From Bugulina stolonifera (Eukaryota > Bryozoa > Gymnolaemata > Cheilostomatida > Bugulidae), in assembly GCA_935421135.1 (NCBI GenBank), contig OW285197.1, forward strand, positions 11,971,223 to 12,035,222: a DNA stretch of 64,000 nucleotides, in the 5' to 3' direction. This document shows positions 11,242 through 26,600 of this stretch, piece after piece; the first letter of the stretch is position 1, and every line of letters begins with the position of its first letter. The position numbers and the translations under genes were made by a program. The notes beneath the pieces are model-generated. The model saw only the letters and a list, made by a program, of their open reading frames with translations. It did no database searches and was not told where the DNA came from.

Positions 11242-14200
11242 TCAGCCAACTAATTTATCATTGTCTATTTCCATTGATAAGCTTGTTATAGTTATCGTAT
11301 GAACTCATATAAGCAAGATAAAACTCCATTACATGTTATTCAGTGATAATAATTGCTATGTCACCCCTATCACATCAGATAGTATTGTTACTGCATTTGC
11401 ACACATTAACAAAGCTGATAGATGCACAGTGAGTAAGCTTACTCGCATATATTTAAATTGTGCATGGTTTAGTTGTGTGACTTGTCAGCTAGGCCTGTCA
11501 GTAGTACTGCACAGTGTCACTCGTACCTTCTTTCACTCATAGAGCACCTGCTATAACCTTAGAGGGTGTCATCTATGCACTGTAAGGGAATTTATCTCAC
11601 CATACATTCTAACACCAAAGTGGCTAGTATCAGTATAATTAACTATGCTTGGCATTTAATCAGATATTACCAAGTCATCAACTTGTGATCACTGAATAAT
11701 TCTACAAAATTATGGTTTGTGTTCAATAAAGGTTGGTAACAGCTTGCTGGAATTTCTGCTCATGTTTTGTGTCTGGCATAGGCATGGCATAGGCCTTACT
11801 ATTAGCATGGTATACCACACAATATTTCACAATGTCCACAGAATTTGGGGAATGGGCTACCAATTCCTCATCCTTTGATGACCAGCTAGTTGGTCACACT
11901 GGTCTACTCTGTTGGTGAGGGTTTACTGTTGGTCTACTGTTGGTGAGGGTTTACTGTTGGACTAGGAGGATTCTCTTAGCTATAAGGATGTACTTAACAC
12001 TGTATTTGACCAATGAACGTCTTTGTTTCCAGCTCCCGCCCACACACTATTGTATTTGTCACTGTGCACTCAATTTTTGACAGGTTCTCTTAAAAGGAAA
12101 TGTTAGGAGATCGATGGTTTTATTTCCATCCACCTATTCTCACCAAGACCTATCGCCCACACTTACTCATAACTCTCAATCAGTACAATCACTTCTATTC
12201 TGTGCATTCCTCAATCCCTCATTATGTTCCTGTGGAATTCCTTCTGTACAGATTCATACAACTCGACTTGACTACCATGCAGACAGGTCTGGTATCAATG
12301 TAGCTGAATGGGATACTCGGTTGCCGAATATGTTCTATACATGTGTGTTTCGTCTATGCGTTGGTATGCCCCCTAGGCTTTCATTCAACACACTTAAACT
12401 GACAGGGCACCACTGGTATATTTTTTGATGCTTCATGCTGACAGAGAAGCTACTAAGGTGAGTCTGGCAGTGTTTCTACTGCTAGATGAACCTCATCTGG
12501 AGTTATCTCCTGCCAAGTATTTTAAACGTCGAGGCATACTTAGTATCGATAGTGGTTCTGTTTTTGCTAATTGCCATTCTCTCTGCCACACTATGGGCTT
12601 TTGCTAAGCAACTGTAAATTATTGATTTATTTATAATACTATTTCCATTCTTACTTTGTTTTATATTTTGACATGTGTTACTCCTACACCAATTGCATAT
12701 GACTTCAGTTAGTGTAGGGGCAGTAGAATCAATGTCAATTTTATATTACATGCAATCAGCATGCACTAACTGTACTCACTATATGATACAATGTAGAGTG
12801 TATAGGCCTACCTACCAACTCCTGTGTTGCATAGTAATTAGCCCAACCTGAGTTTTGTTCATTTCTCAATTAGAAGGTCAAATTTCGCCAGCTCAAGTAG
12901 CTACAATTGCAATTTTGTTTATTTGGTCTTGTATTTTAGCTTGGGTTGGGATGTAAATATGTTATGATTAACTTACTAGTAAACAATTAGCTATTAGCAT
13001 TGTCTTATTTATTGTTTTATATATTGTTCCTAATTGACGTTACTTTAATTTCAGAGTTGCCCGTGCTCAAGTCAACTGGGAGATCTTGCTGAGAGGCAGC
13101 AGTGCTTAGGACACAGTTCTGTAGTTCTATATCAAAGGTAAGTAGGGAGTACAACTCCAAACACCATATCATGTCTCAATGTTGATTATTTGAACCTCGA
13201 GTGCCCTAGTTTAATAAATAGGGCATGAAATTGATCCACGCCATTATTTTTTAATTGTTGCTAATTTTGTAGTCATTTAAATTATTTACAAGTTGCTCAG
13301 TGATTTGACAGTCTTATGTGTTATTTTGGTAATATTTGATAGTAGTAGGTGTACTTGTTATTGCATATGGTTCAATGGAGTGTAACTATAAAATGAGTAG
13401 GTCTACTTAGCTCATCATAACACACTAGATAATAAACTATTCACTCTTTCCATCTCACTTCATCTCAATGCTAGGTGATTGCTATCAGTGTTAGAGTGCT
13501 TTATACCTACTGTACCACTTCCCTCATGCAGCACCCTACTACTTCCCTCTTCATTTTAGCTTGAGTGCGGTAGTGGAGAAAACAGAATAGCCTTAGGTTC
13601 TTCATGTGACTTGCGGTTGGAGTTTGAGAGTTAGGCCTATTCAAGAACAAAAAAGAAAAGGTAACTTCTCATGTTTGACTTTTTGGCCAAGAACCCAAAG
13701 GCTGTCTCGAATTGTTCAAATTCTGCCCCAACTGTCTTGTTTCGCTTTTCAGTGAACTTGATGTTGATTGGTCAACTTGATCTTTCTTGATTGTTGTGTG
13801 CTAGTCTGAGCTCTCCAAAGTGTTATAATTGTATGCTGTCAAGGATACCAGTCTAATATTAGGGTACAGTGTTGTTGAAGTAAGTTTTTCAACTTTTCAA
13901 ACTTGCGGAATGCAGGTAGGATTGCCTGTATGCTATAGCCAGTTGTTTGTATCGAGTTTGATGTTGGCCTACATATTGAGGAGTACCCGCAGCAGTCCAG
14001 TCCTTCAGCGTAATTTATATTAGTGTAGCCAGTCCATAATCATCCATCTATAGGTAATATAGTAGTTCCACATTATTGACATCTAAAGGAAGTGCTTGCA
14101 AGTAGTTTATATAATTATCATAAGCCAGCATAGGTCCTAGAACTTTGGTACTGGCATTAGACAATATGTGTTATGACTGCCACACCCACCTACAGTGTTT

Positions 14201-14604
14201 TCACTTTTGTAGTTAGTAGCTACTAGTTACTATCTACTAGTCATGTGCATCTATCTAGGCCTACTCCCTAACAAACTGAGTATGTTATAATGATGGCTAG
14301 TCAAATGAACATTTCAAGGCAGAAGGCATGTTAGTTCTCTTTTCCTCTTCCTTCACGTGTAGTGAAGTTTCGTGACTACCCACACCCTATCTCCACAGTG
14401 CTGTCCTGGGAGATGGCCTTCTCATTTTCTAACAGCCATGCAAAGGCTAACTTCTTCATATTAGATACCTATACATTCCACATGTGCATAATGACTTTGT
14501 TATTGTTTGTAGCAGAAGACTGCATCTGGAATGGCATAATATTAGGAGTTATCCACTCATCAAGCATTAGCTAATGTAATATTCCCTGACTGTGTTGTCT
14601 GTAG
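11242..14604. other. upstream region of EVI5-like gene, no coding gene recognised
   Basis: Several open frames of 60-104 codons (for example 12114-12428 and 12425-12607) lack recognisable motifs. One splice-bounded stretch at 13055-13137 is listed separately. The GTTGGTGAGGGTTTACTGTTG word is directly repeated near 11912-11970. The promoter of the + strand gene should lie here, but I cannot point to a defined core element. Confidence 0.4.
13055..13137 (+). other. candidate untranslated exon upstream of EVI5-like gene
   Basis: An acceptor (TTTAATTTCAG) and a strong donor (CAAAG|GTAAGTAG) bound 83 bases. The first coding exon at 14605 has its own acceptor (TTGTCTGTAG) one base before the ATG, so at least one upstream non-coding exon must exist; this is the best candidate seen. 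One frame is open throughout, but it has no recognisable content. Confidence 0.35.
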
Positions 14605-14605
14605 T

Positions 14606-17600
14606 ATGAGCATGAAGGATACAGATTCACAGGAGTTATCTAATCCTGATATGACAGATCCAATGGGAGAAGACAACTCTGAGAACAATGGTGCTATAGA
14701 AATACCTGGTAAGAGACACTGCATATGTCTGTGAATATACTACTGTAGATAGGCTTTAGTAATAGTCTATACCAAATCACAGGTTTAGCAGAACAACACT
14801 AGCCAATTCTTCTACAATCTACACTTTCTGATTAATGAAACCGTAAGACTCTACATAATTCAAACAAAATTGTCTTTGAAATATAAATTTATCAATTGCT
14901 GTCAATTGTGTCAACTTCATACTAGCCTATGTTATATAATGTATATTATACATGTATATCTGATGACGTTGTGTAAGTTACCCCGCTGTGTTTGGAGTTG
15001 TCTACCCTTACACTCTCGTCCTATTCTATAGACAAGGTGAAGCTTGACTGCTATTCTGGTGCTACTAATATAGAATGTAAGTCAGCCAATCGTGTACTGC
15101 GTCATGGAAACTCCACCCCTTCTTTACCCACACAGTCCAATCACCTGGGGCCACCTGCTGGTGGTTCAGCAGCGGCCAATGAGAAAAGACGCCCGTCGAG
15201 GTCCATATCTGAACTAGACCAACAACTGCTGGACAAGTTACACATGCTGAACCAGTAAGTGTTGAATGTGTTTATGGTAGTCTTAGTGAATTAGTCTTTG
15301 CTTTAGATTGCATGTATAAAATATTTGTATTCACATCTTAGTTATTTAATTTACATGTTGGCTATATGAAATATATGTATTCACATTCACATTTACATGT
15401 ATACTATAATATGATAGGTAACCACTGACTGGCGTATCATTAGATTGAATACAAACAGTGATAGTAGATGACTATGTACATGTACAGGTTGTTATTTGGG
15501 TGCTGGTAATATAACGTAGTAATTAATAAGTTACTGTGCCATTCATTAATCAATGGGAATACAATAGCCCAGTTGGCAATTTGCCACTCTAAATGCTGAC
15601 ATTTGCACACCTTCTTGTTATCACTGCTGCTAGCCTAGCCTGTGCTCCAAAAACTGGGAGTGTGTGAGTGATCAGTCATTCTAGTTTTGGAACCTGGCTA
15701 GCTAGAGATAACTGTTTAGGCTTACATGTAAGTCTAGCATATATTTTTCAATATAATTATGGCAAACAAAAATTTAATACAATCATATTTATCTAGTTTT
15801 TTATCTACATTGTAGTATAAAATTATTCCTAAATTATATTTAATATAAAATATTGTTTTGTTATGAAAGTTGATCAGAGCTAGACATTAGTATCCAACCT
15901 CTTGTCAATCGTACTAGCCCACAGTGACTAGCAGGGTGGTAAACTTGTAACCTGAAGAGTCACTAAGTTATAAACTGGTAGGGAAGATAACTCTCTATAA
16001 TTATGCACTGAGTTGTTTGTGTCTAAATAGGCCTACATACATGTAATTCCCAGTCAGTTATCAGTCCTACACACATGTAAACACACATGGTAGCCTGGGG
16101 ATAGTAATAGAGCACCTGTTGGCTTATCTTCTCATTGGATAGAAAGGTCAACCTGTAGCACGAGTTCTCAGATCTCTTACTTTGATTTAGCCCTTGGACT
16201 ATGACTTAGTGTTGTGTAGTAGGCCTAATAGTCACTGAATATCTGCACTCAGTTGGATATTTACATAGGTTTCCCCTTTCTCTATAATCTTACACACTGT
16301 CTACTCTACTTTGATATTTGGGCATACAATGCAGGTATATTTGTATACTGTAGCTGAGTAGGTATATTATATGACACTGCTTCTCTCAGACTATAATTGT
16401 GGACTGGTGTTTTGTGGACTTCACATCAGTAGGCTACTCAACTCACTCACTTATAGCACATACCTACCTCTACCTACTGTGTACAACTCTTATGCACTGA
16501 TCAACATTAATCAAACTGTCATTATTCTTTCTCAGGGCAGTTTCTCTGCTATGAAATATTGTTTTGAGTAAAATATTGATTAATTCAGATGATTTAACTT
16601 TGATTTGAGGTTAGCGCTCTTGTTTCGTTTCAATTGTTAGTTACGTCGGTTGATGCACTTAGGCTCATAGAATATCGGATAGTCTGTGCCACTTAGTTCT
16701 GAGTAGTTTTTGTTTTAATTTAGGGATTTCCTGGAGTTTTGAATTCATGATTCGAGTTTTCTTAGTTTAGGTTTAGGTTGATGTAATCTAGATGAAGGTC
16801 AGTAGGATATCCTCGCCACTTGTCTGTATCATAGAATCAACTTCCATCGTATTGTTGTGTCTACTTAGTTGTTTTAAAGCCTCCATGGGAATATGTTCCT
16901 GAACAGAGTTCAGTGAGATCTCAACTGGGTCTGTTTGACTGTGCAGTGACAGTGTGATAAATTAAACTGTGTTCACCTACATATTACAATCTATTATGTA
17001 ATCACTGTCTGCTTGCACTAGAGCATCTATCTCCAGGTTCAATATCCTATTCTCTCGTCTAAATTTGGCTCGCACAATGCACCAGTTAATCCATGTCGGA
17101 GACAATGAACTTATCAGATTTACCCAATCCAGTAGTTAACCTATTTGAGATTATCACATTATTTCTGTTTGGCTTTATCTCTCTTTGGCATTATCTCGGG
17201 GAAGCCGCAACCAGACTCATTACCACTTACCACTATCGTTTTATTACGACAGGAACTAATATTATAGGATAGATATGCGACGGATATCGGAAAGTGTTTA
17301 CGATTTCATTTATGCAAGGTAATATTGATTTGTGTTATGTGAGTGTTTGTTAGTCCTTCAGTTATATGCTGCAGATTTCATCTGGTTGCTGGTAGAGTTG
17401 AACGCTAGTCCTGCTTTTGTCAGGATTTTGATTACATGATTTATTGTAAAATATTGCAACTAAGTTAATTTTGAAGAGATATACGGTCCTATTAAAATAA
17501 TTTGCTATTTGAATTCTCATTGAACATAAGGCATAGCTGGAATAATTGTTTTTATTCAGATTGTCTTTTATATTAAGTGATTGTCACTTCGTTTAATCGT

Positions 17601-20600
17601 TACGATCAGATGGATGTGAGTGTGTTATTCAGCATACTAGACTCCGTCAGGTAAATCATACAAACCAGTTATGTGCAAACTAGAGTCATTGTGATTGAGA
17701 CTGAACTTGGCAATATTAACTCAATTTCGTGATCACAATGATTAGGCCTATATTTTAATATAACTTTGCTGGATTTTTTTCTGATTTTGAATATAAAGCG
17801 CATATTTTTAGCGATTTCCAAGTAGGCCTAGGCGTTTATCTGATTTTATCTATTGGGTTCAATTTACTATGTGATGAGTCATAACACTCCACCTATCCAT
17901 TCTGGTGAGTCATAGCTGCTACTCATTTCAGAGATCTGGAGAATGACTCGAGGATGATTATGAATGTTTCTCCGGAGACGTACAGAAAACAAGCTGATGG
18001 AAAGGCATTTGATGATACAGATAGTATGAAATCTACTGGATCTCATTCCAGTAGCAATACTGACCAGTTCAACAACAACGTGTCGGCCAATGGTATGCAT
18101 TCTTTATGTTACTACCAGTATAAATATGCATACAGTATGGTGAGCAAAGGCTAGGACATGTGTCCTGCATATTCAGGTCTCGGGTGACAGAGGTAAGATG
18201 AGAGCAATATGCATGACACACAAGAGTAGACAATTAATCTCACCTCTGTTATATCTCTGACAATGTAGGTCGACCTTAGCCACACCCACTTGCCATACTG
18301 TATTTATTTTTATACTGTGATATTAGCCTACGGTCCTGCCTATGGTGATGTCATAAGATTGTGTGGCATCCTCATAGTGTAAAGCTGACTAGATTGCACG
18401 TATATCTGACTATGTTATGCTTATCTACTTAGCAGACCTAATGCTATTGATGTTAATAGTAGATGCACTTGTGGAACGGAATTACCAGCTGTTAGTTATG
18501 AAGTCGAAAATTGCAGTTTAGTAACTGATATAATGTATAACATATGACAATGTGTATTAGGCCTAAACTAAACTATTGATGCGTTTTTGGTTATCTTCTT
18601 TTAGAGAAGAGTCCGGAAGAACAGCTGGTGCACACATGGAGTCACATGATCCACGACTGGCAGAACGTCATCAAGAAGAGGCAGCAGTACGTTAAGGTAT
18701 CTAGTATAACCATCACTTGTTCGTTTTATCCACTACTTGACAAATGTGCCATCTAATTGGAATTGTCTATTCATAAATTACACTCTTACACTGCATCACT
18801 AAAATTGCTTTCACTGTTCCCACACGTAGGCCCACTCAATAGAGTTTCTATCTTCATTATTAGTGGCTGTTGAATTTAATCTCAATGGAACAAAATTTCG
18901 TTTCCTTAACTTCCAATTTCAAGATGTTTTCTCAATTTTCCCATTGCATGTAAGGGTTCGCAACTCCCTATTAATACATTTTGCAATTACGAAGAGAGAG
19001 GATAACTTCTCATCAAAATGCATAATAATGCAGTCACTCTAGACATAGACATGCGGTTCACAAACATTCTGTTGGCTTATTGCCTACTATGTTATACTAC
19101 ATCCCATAAACATAGGTTGTGATTCTGATTGTAGGAACTGGTATACAAAGGTGTACCTCACCAACTTAGATGTCTAGCCTGGCAGTATCTCTGTGGTGCT
19201 GAGAACTCTACACACAAGGAAACATACAGTAACTACCTTAAACAGGTTAGTGCAGTGTACAAACTTAGATGTCTATGATGTATACACTTAGATGTCTATG
19301 GTGTGTATAGTTTGTGGGTATAATGCGTAGTAGGCGCGTACATGCATACAATACAGGTATATTGTGAGGAAACAGTTGAGTGTGTTAGTAGTTGTTTAGT
19401 TTTCTTGTTGGCAGGGAAGATTGGTTCATAAGTTGTTAAAATTTGCAAATTAGCTCAACAGATACTTATTAATAACTTCAAAGTTTAAAAATCAAAAGCG
19501 TCTATATTGCACTCAGAGGCCATATACATTATTTGTATAATATCACTCTGTAATAATTACATACGTTTGTATAGTGAGTGTGTATTATTTGGAGAGTATA
19601 CTGGTTTTTTATTTAGTATTCATTCTCTATTCTATTCTACGCAGACGTCAGCGTGCGAGAAGGTCATACGTAGAGATATCACAAGAACCTATCCTGAGCA
19701 TAAGTTCTTTATGGAGAAAGACGGGCAGGGGCAGGAGAGTCTCTTCAATGTTATGAAGGTGAGACCTCAGACTAACGCATTGTAGGGTGACACTGCCAGG
19801 GATCATAATATAGCTTGAAGTTGTCTTTTCCTGTTGTGAAGTGTACACCAACTGTTGTACTACTCCAGGGCTGTAATCTCAGTTGATGTAACAAAGCTGA
19901 TGCTGATTTAATATTGTTATCATTGTTATCCTTAGCTATTTCAATGGCCTCCTTGTGATCGGTGCGACAACTCCAAACTAAGGAGTATATAATGTTATTA
20001 TCTGGAGTAAATCCCCATTGTTCACCAAGGCATTGTAGTACTATCTAGTGAACTAGGTCACTCTGTACTCACTATTATGACATATAATTAGATGTCCCAC
20101 AGCTGTCTATTCACTGTACCTTGTAGGCCTACTCACTACATGACAGGGAGGTGGGCTACTGCCAAGGTAGTGGATTTATAGTCGGTCTACTGCTGATGCT
20201 GATGCCAGAAGAGGAGACGTTCTCAGTCTTCATACAGATAATGGTGGAGTATAAGATGAGGAACCTGTTTAAACCTGGTATGGCTGAGCTAGGCTCATGT
20301 ATGTACCAGTTAGAGTACCTAATACAGGTGAGTAGACTACCTGCATGGACTACGGTGCAGTTCTAGAGGACTAGAGCTACTCCTACTCATATCACTTGTA
20401 CCAATCGTACAGCTTATGGGATGTTTCTCTCATTTATCTGCAGACTTCACTTACATTTACTTATGAAATAATTTAGAGCTTTGTATGTCTGTTTAAACAT
20501 TAAAAACATTATTGACCAGTAGTTCATCTCTATCATACATGTAAGTGCTAACATTTCGGGTTTAATTAATTGGGAGTTGTGTCACCTTTTATGTTATAGT

Positions 20601-23600
20601 TGTGTGATTTAGTACTGATGGAGATCTTACAGTGTAGCACTTCCTGTTTTAGAAAGGTAGTCCATATGAGATAGATCATAGCAAACCCGACGCTGGCCAC
20701 ACTTTCTGTCATATAATATTCTATTATCTATTTACGGCTTATATAAGAAGTATTCACCTAGACTGTGCACCAGCACGTATTCTGTGATCATTTAAGTTAG
20801 CCTTTGTTCTATTGTAGACACACTCCCCTCCCCTCTACCAACACTTCCAAGCACAGAGCTTCCACACAAGCATGTACGCCAGTAGCTGGTTTCTCACTCT
20901 ATTCACTACACAACTACCCCTAGACTTCTGCTTCAGGATTATGGATATATTCCTGTTTGAGGTTTGTACATCACCCACCATTTATATTCCAAACAGTATG
21001 TTAGAGTTAACTGGAGTTTTCCTCTCTCTGCTCATCTTTACTGTGAACAGTATGCCCCAAGAATTTCATATTGTGCGTAACCACTCACATGCCTTTAGTT
21101 AGGAGTGAAACAATGTCCAATGACTGTTTTCTCTAGATTGAAAGCAGGACAACTCCCGATTATCACACATTTTAGTAGGAGTGGATATACTTAGAACTAA
21201 TGAGGGGTTTGTGTAGGCCTACCATAGCTGGTGTAAAATATGACCATGTATAACAGCATTGTTGATCTGTAACGTTAAGATCACTACATGATTTAGTATA
21301 TTAGTTGGAACTGTTTTGTTCAAGCTTATTGTTGACCTACTGCAGTTGCCGACCTTAGAGCAAATGTGGTTGTTATTACATGTGTAGGCTATATGGGCGT
21401 GTTATTGGTCAAGGGTTCCATGAACATATCCCCATCTATCTTGTCCTCCCTCCTATCTACCTGTCTGTAAAATACGTATTTGTATACACATGTAGACTGC
21501 ATTACACATACACACATGCTATAGTACATTATACTAAATCTATTACAGGGCATGGAGATTATATTCAGAATTGGAGTTGCCCTCCTCCTATTGGGTGAAT
21601 CTGATCTCCTATGTATGGACATGGAGGGCATGCTACTGGTGAGTTGTTTAGGTCGGGTGGAGAACTACTCTACCCGACTATGTCTAACATCACAGGCTAC
21701 TGGCAGGTACTTGAGATGTGCTAACTGCAGAAACCTTCTATAGTAGAAGAACTCGTGGGATTCTGGGATATCTGGCCAGTTGTGTAGGCCGGATGTAATA
21801 ATTGATACTTTCATTGTCTTGACCACACAACTCCCTCTACACTGTGTTACTGCATTACCCCCTCATTTACACTAAAACATACAAAAGGTCAGCTAGTGCT
21901 GACAGTTAAGCAGACAGATTTTCAAGACCGCCTCTAATAGTATCGGGTGAGATATCGATATCAGAATACTATATATTTATCTACGCCTATACTTATTATA
22001 CCTGTATATATTTTATATGTAACTGTGTTTCAGTATTTCCAAGACAAAGTATCAGGGATGTATGAGGATGCAGAGTCTGTCAACTCACTCATGGATGTGG
22101 CCACTAACAAAGTCAAGTATAATGCTAAGAGAATGAAGAGGTGAGTGATATGATACACACATACAATGTATAACATGTGTTATAGTTGTTATTGGAGTTG
22201 TCCCACCTCACTATGTAAAGAGAAGATAAATCCTGTGTTCAGTTGCATATTTTGATATTATTGTTTGCACTTGGAAATATGACTTTCATGAGTAATAATA
22301 CTTATCTGTTTGTTGGCTATGATGGATGAGTATTTACTGGGTCTTTTTGTTTGTGTATATCAACACTAGTTGGTTTGAAGCCTCTCCTTTAGTTTTAGTA
22401 ATACAGCTACTAGCAGCAGCAGCAGGTTTGATTCTATCATTCCATCATATTCAGCTCATGTAAATCAAGCTTTGCCCATACCAACTACATGGCAATGCAG
22501 CAATGTATGACTATAATAATGCATGACTTTAACTTCCTTGGTTCTGGCTAGTTTATATTATACAGTCACATAAACATATATATAATCTTTAGCTTACATT
22601 ACTACAGTGTGTTTATAAATACACAACTCGGCTATAACAATATTGACACTATAAATCATCTCCAACACTCATTATTGTAATGTGATTAACCCCTGACCTC
22701 TGGTTATACAGTTATGAGTAAAATATGCTAATAGACTAAATTCCTATGTTACAACTACATAGGTATGTGGGGTGTTATAGGGTACACCCTATCTAATATA
22801 AACAACATTATAATGGCTAATTCTGGATTCTGCATTATTAGCCTAATTTCCCTAGTGACACTGTGGCAATTATACTGGTAGGCTAACTAAAGCCTGTGCT
22901 GTTGTTGTTTAGAAAGACATTATGCTAAGGCTATACTTCATTAGAGTCATCTTTTGATCATTTGCTTATCCTTGATTCACTGAGTGAGGTCTGTTAGCTG
23001 TGAGTGAGTTATTGCTAGTAAAGTAGTACAGCAAGTCTAGTAGTAGAGATACAAGGTAGTAGATACAAGGTAGTAGTGGAGGTACAAGGTAGTAGTGGAG
23101 GTACAAGGTGTTTGTATTGGTTTGGTTGGTCATATATTAGCCACATTTAGCAAAATGTGTTCATTTCTAAGCTTATAGTAGGTAAACAGGATACTAAAAG
23201 CAATTGTAGTATTAATAGCAGTATAGGGTATGAGTACTAGTCGGAGTATGAGTACCAGTCAGAGTAGGAGTACCAGTCAGAGTAGGAGTACTAGTAGGAG
23301 TACGAGTACCAGTCAGAGTAGGAGTACCAGTCAGAGTATGAGTACTAAAAGGAGTATCAGTATGATAAGCAGTCGTACCAGTCGTGGTATCAGTTACTAT
23401 TAGTAGTTAGTGATTAATATTGTTAGTAAGCCAGGCATATCTCTACTGGGTAGATTTCATAGTATGGACGTAATGGCCTAGTGTACATGCATTGTGTTTA
23501 ATTAATGGTAATGAGTAATGGTCAGTCACTAGACACTACTTGTATCTATTTATTATGTAATATTAAAATATTAGATTTTATTTAGTAGCATAAGTATCAT

Positions 23601-26600
23601 CACCGAATTAAATACTGTTTCATGTATAATATTACATATTTTATAGCTATTCGATCACTTTGGAAGATAGACAATATTATCTTACTACCAGCAGAATACT
23701 ACCAGAAAGTTATTTATGTGTATGGTTGCCAAGGACAGTATTTCTGTAGGTTACACGTAATACGATAGGATACATATATCATAGGATCACAGTTATGTGT
23801 GTCTAACTGGGAGTTATCGTTTCCTTGTCATATAATGTATTATAATATGTAATTTGTGTCCGTTTACGACTGGTACTACTCAATATTTGGAATTGTGTTC
23901 TCCCGTATGCCTTCGCAGTTGATATGTGTACATATTTACCAGCCTATATACTTCAAGTTTAGATAGCAGGTAGAATTTATACTGATTAATATGATGTATA
24001 ATATCAATGCAGGGTCAGAATAGCAGAATAACCTATAGTGTATTATTTAGATTCATAATTAGCTTTTATCATAGTGTAGAGGGTATTCTAGTTGTATTAT
24101 TATAATGGGATATCAATCTTGTAGCCTACATTGGCCTAATACTAATATATTCAGGTATTGTCCGTCTTTAGGTGGTGTTTAACTTGATCTCCTCTCTTGT
24201 TATCTAGTTGTGTTGAAACTGAGTTTGGTTTAGATTTCATTGTCGCCATGGTAACAGGGTAAATACTGCCATGCTGAGAATATTCAAGTCATCAGGGAAG
24301 TAAGTACTTCTGATACTGAAAACACTTCAGTTTTATTAATTAAAATTTCAACCTTTTTATTATTATGAAAATTATTTCATTAAGAAATTACTAATGTAAG
24401 ATATGTAATTAATACAATATTGTTATTATGATAATATGATAATTCAGTAACACTGGTGACATAACTCTATAACGACAAGATAATTTTATGGCCAAAACTG
24501 AGTGTAATAAGTTACATAAATTCAGCTGACCTACTGTATCCTAGCAAGGTTAAGGAGGAGACAACTCTATACCTACTTCTACCCCCATTGATGGGTATAA
24601 CGAACTAAATCATGCGGCAAGAGCGAGTTAAATGGAGTGTTACTTGGAGTTGTCTATTCTTGTCCTTACTATATCAATGATGAGACAACTCCTCTATATT
24701 CTGTTCTCAACACAACAATCCTCTATTATCTCTGGTCCTGTTGTCATGGTGATGGAAGTTGGTCTCCTAAATTCATATTGGTAGTTTTCTTTGTACACAC
24801 AAAAGTAAACGTAGCTATGGTAACTGATAGCTATAGCCCTTCTTTGTGTTAAGCACTTGATGATTAACTTATTATAATGGGCACATCGCAAAAATATTGG
24901 AAAAAAGTTTCAGAATGGATTATTAGATGACATGCTTTAAATCTTCAATTCCACTGAGTTCCCACATGTGTGTATAGTTAACCCAAATACAGCCATACGA
25001 CTGACTGTCTACCTGCAAGATAACTCCTAATATTGCATTCTACTTCATCAGCGCATACACACCCCTACATTGTGTATTATGTCATATGCATGTCTTCTGG
25101 GCACATAATGTATGTGATAAACTGACCCCCTGCACTACATTTCTACATGTGCGTATGAGTTATTCTGATAGCGTTCTTTGCAATGCTTCAAACAATGTGG
25201 TTACTCTCCGATTAGGTAAATACAACCGTGTCTCTCAGGAGATATTTGGGTCTGAGAAACCTTTCAGTGACGGATTCAGCTATAAATCCCCACCCCCTGC
25301 AGTGCTTTACTCTATACAATCCTAACCCTGGTTTTGTTTATCCACCCTGTCACAGTTGGTGTCACTATCGCTTTGTAACCGATAGTTTGATCATCTCGGA
25401 GGTTTCAACCATGATATCACTTAGGAACCGTGGTCTTCTCTCTTTACCTCCACTCCTTCCTGTTAAGTGGCGTTACAGTACCAGGGCTAACAATGAATCT
25501 ACTTGTTTTTCGCTCACATTTCCCATTGTATGAGCAGCATTTCAAACAAATAGATTGTGATAGTATCGCTTCAGCTGCAGCCTTTGTATTGTCAGAAGAT
25601 ATTAAATGTTATTATTCTATCTTAGCTATAATAACATTGCGTGAGGAGCAGCGAGTACTTAATGCTAGTGTATTGTGTGAGTGAAGTCTACCTATTCACT
25701 CACATATATATACTGTGCCATAAGATTATATTCCTGTAGATAGATTCTATAAAATCTACCCAATTAGGAGATATCTTCTTATATTCAACTACAGCCGCTG
25801 TCTGCAAAAATATCGAGATAAAATATCTTTCTCCCACTCTTGTGAAGTTTTATGGAGGTAAACACTCTGCTTGACTGTTCGGATAGATTTGCAGTCGTTT
25901 GCCTCCACTGGTGTTGGAGAGCTTGTTTCAACTGACTGGACTGGTCCATCCAAGGAAGGAAGAGGGGTGGGGTGATAACCGTTCTCGTACAATAGTTCAG
26001 TTTGGACTAGACTTCTGCATGACCGCCCACTTCATCATTATATCCAAAGAAGATGCCATTATCCACTTGATACTGGAGTCTAAATAATTCCTATTGGTTG
26101 GATGAGGAGAGTGTTTGATTAATGTTAGATTCGTAGAGCTCGTTGAATTCTACCTTAATAGGAAGTGGGTGACACTTGTGGAAATGGGTGAGTGAAGGAA
26201 TCAATAAACTCCAAGTAAGTCTATAATATCACTTGTTACTCTGCACACACAGAGTTTCTACACATAGTCTGTTCCATCAAACTTATACTCTCTTATTAAA
26301 TATAGTGTTCAACTACGACCTCTCGGTCACCCAATTGTCGGAATAAAGAATCTTATGCGCAAGCCTGTCGCAGTTTACACAGCTGTTAATTGTCTCAAAG
26401 TCTCTGATTGGACATTGATCTATGAGAGAGCGAATCATGGACTACTTAGAACTGTTCAAGAACAATAACAATGGAACTCAGCGTAAGACTCGGCTAAACC
26501 GTAAGACGACGCAACCGAATGCTAGACTCTCATTGGATAATGAATGCGTGTCGTCAGACGATAGTTGTAGTGGGCGGAGCTTATCTTATGGGAGCGACGA

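Larger units (their letters stand above)
22141..26415. other. first half of EVI5-like intron 10
   Basis: Besides the minisatellites near 23.0-23.4 kb, this stretch holds only open frames without recognisable motifs (24.6-26.1 kb). GGAGTTGTC-type words occur at 22194, 24645 and 24684. I see no coding gene here. Confidence 0.4.

Noticed and set aside
12100..12607. Cluster of open frames of 60-104 codons on the plus strand
   Set aside because: Overlapping frames of the same strand, no recognisable motif, no consistent splice partners.
25086..25992. Several 60-101 codon frames on both strands of EVI5-like intron 10
   Set aside because: No family resemblance and mutually overlapping frames. The 25789-25992 minus frame lacks splice partners.
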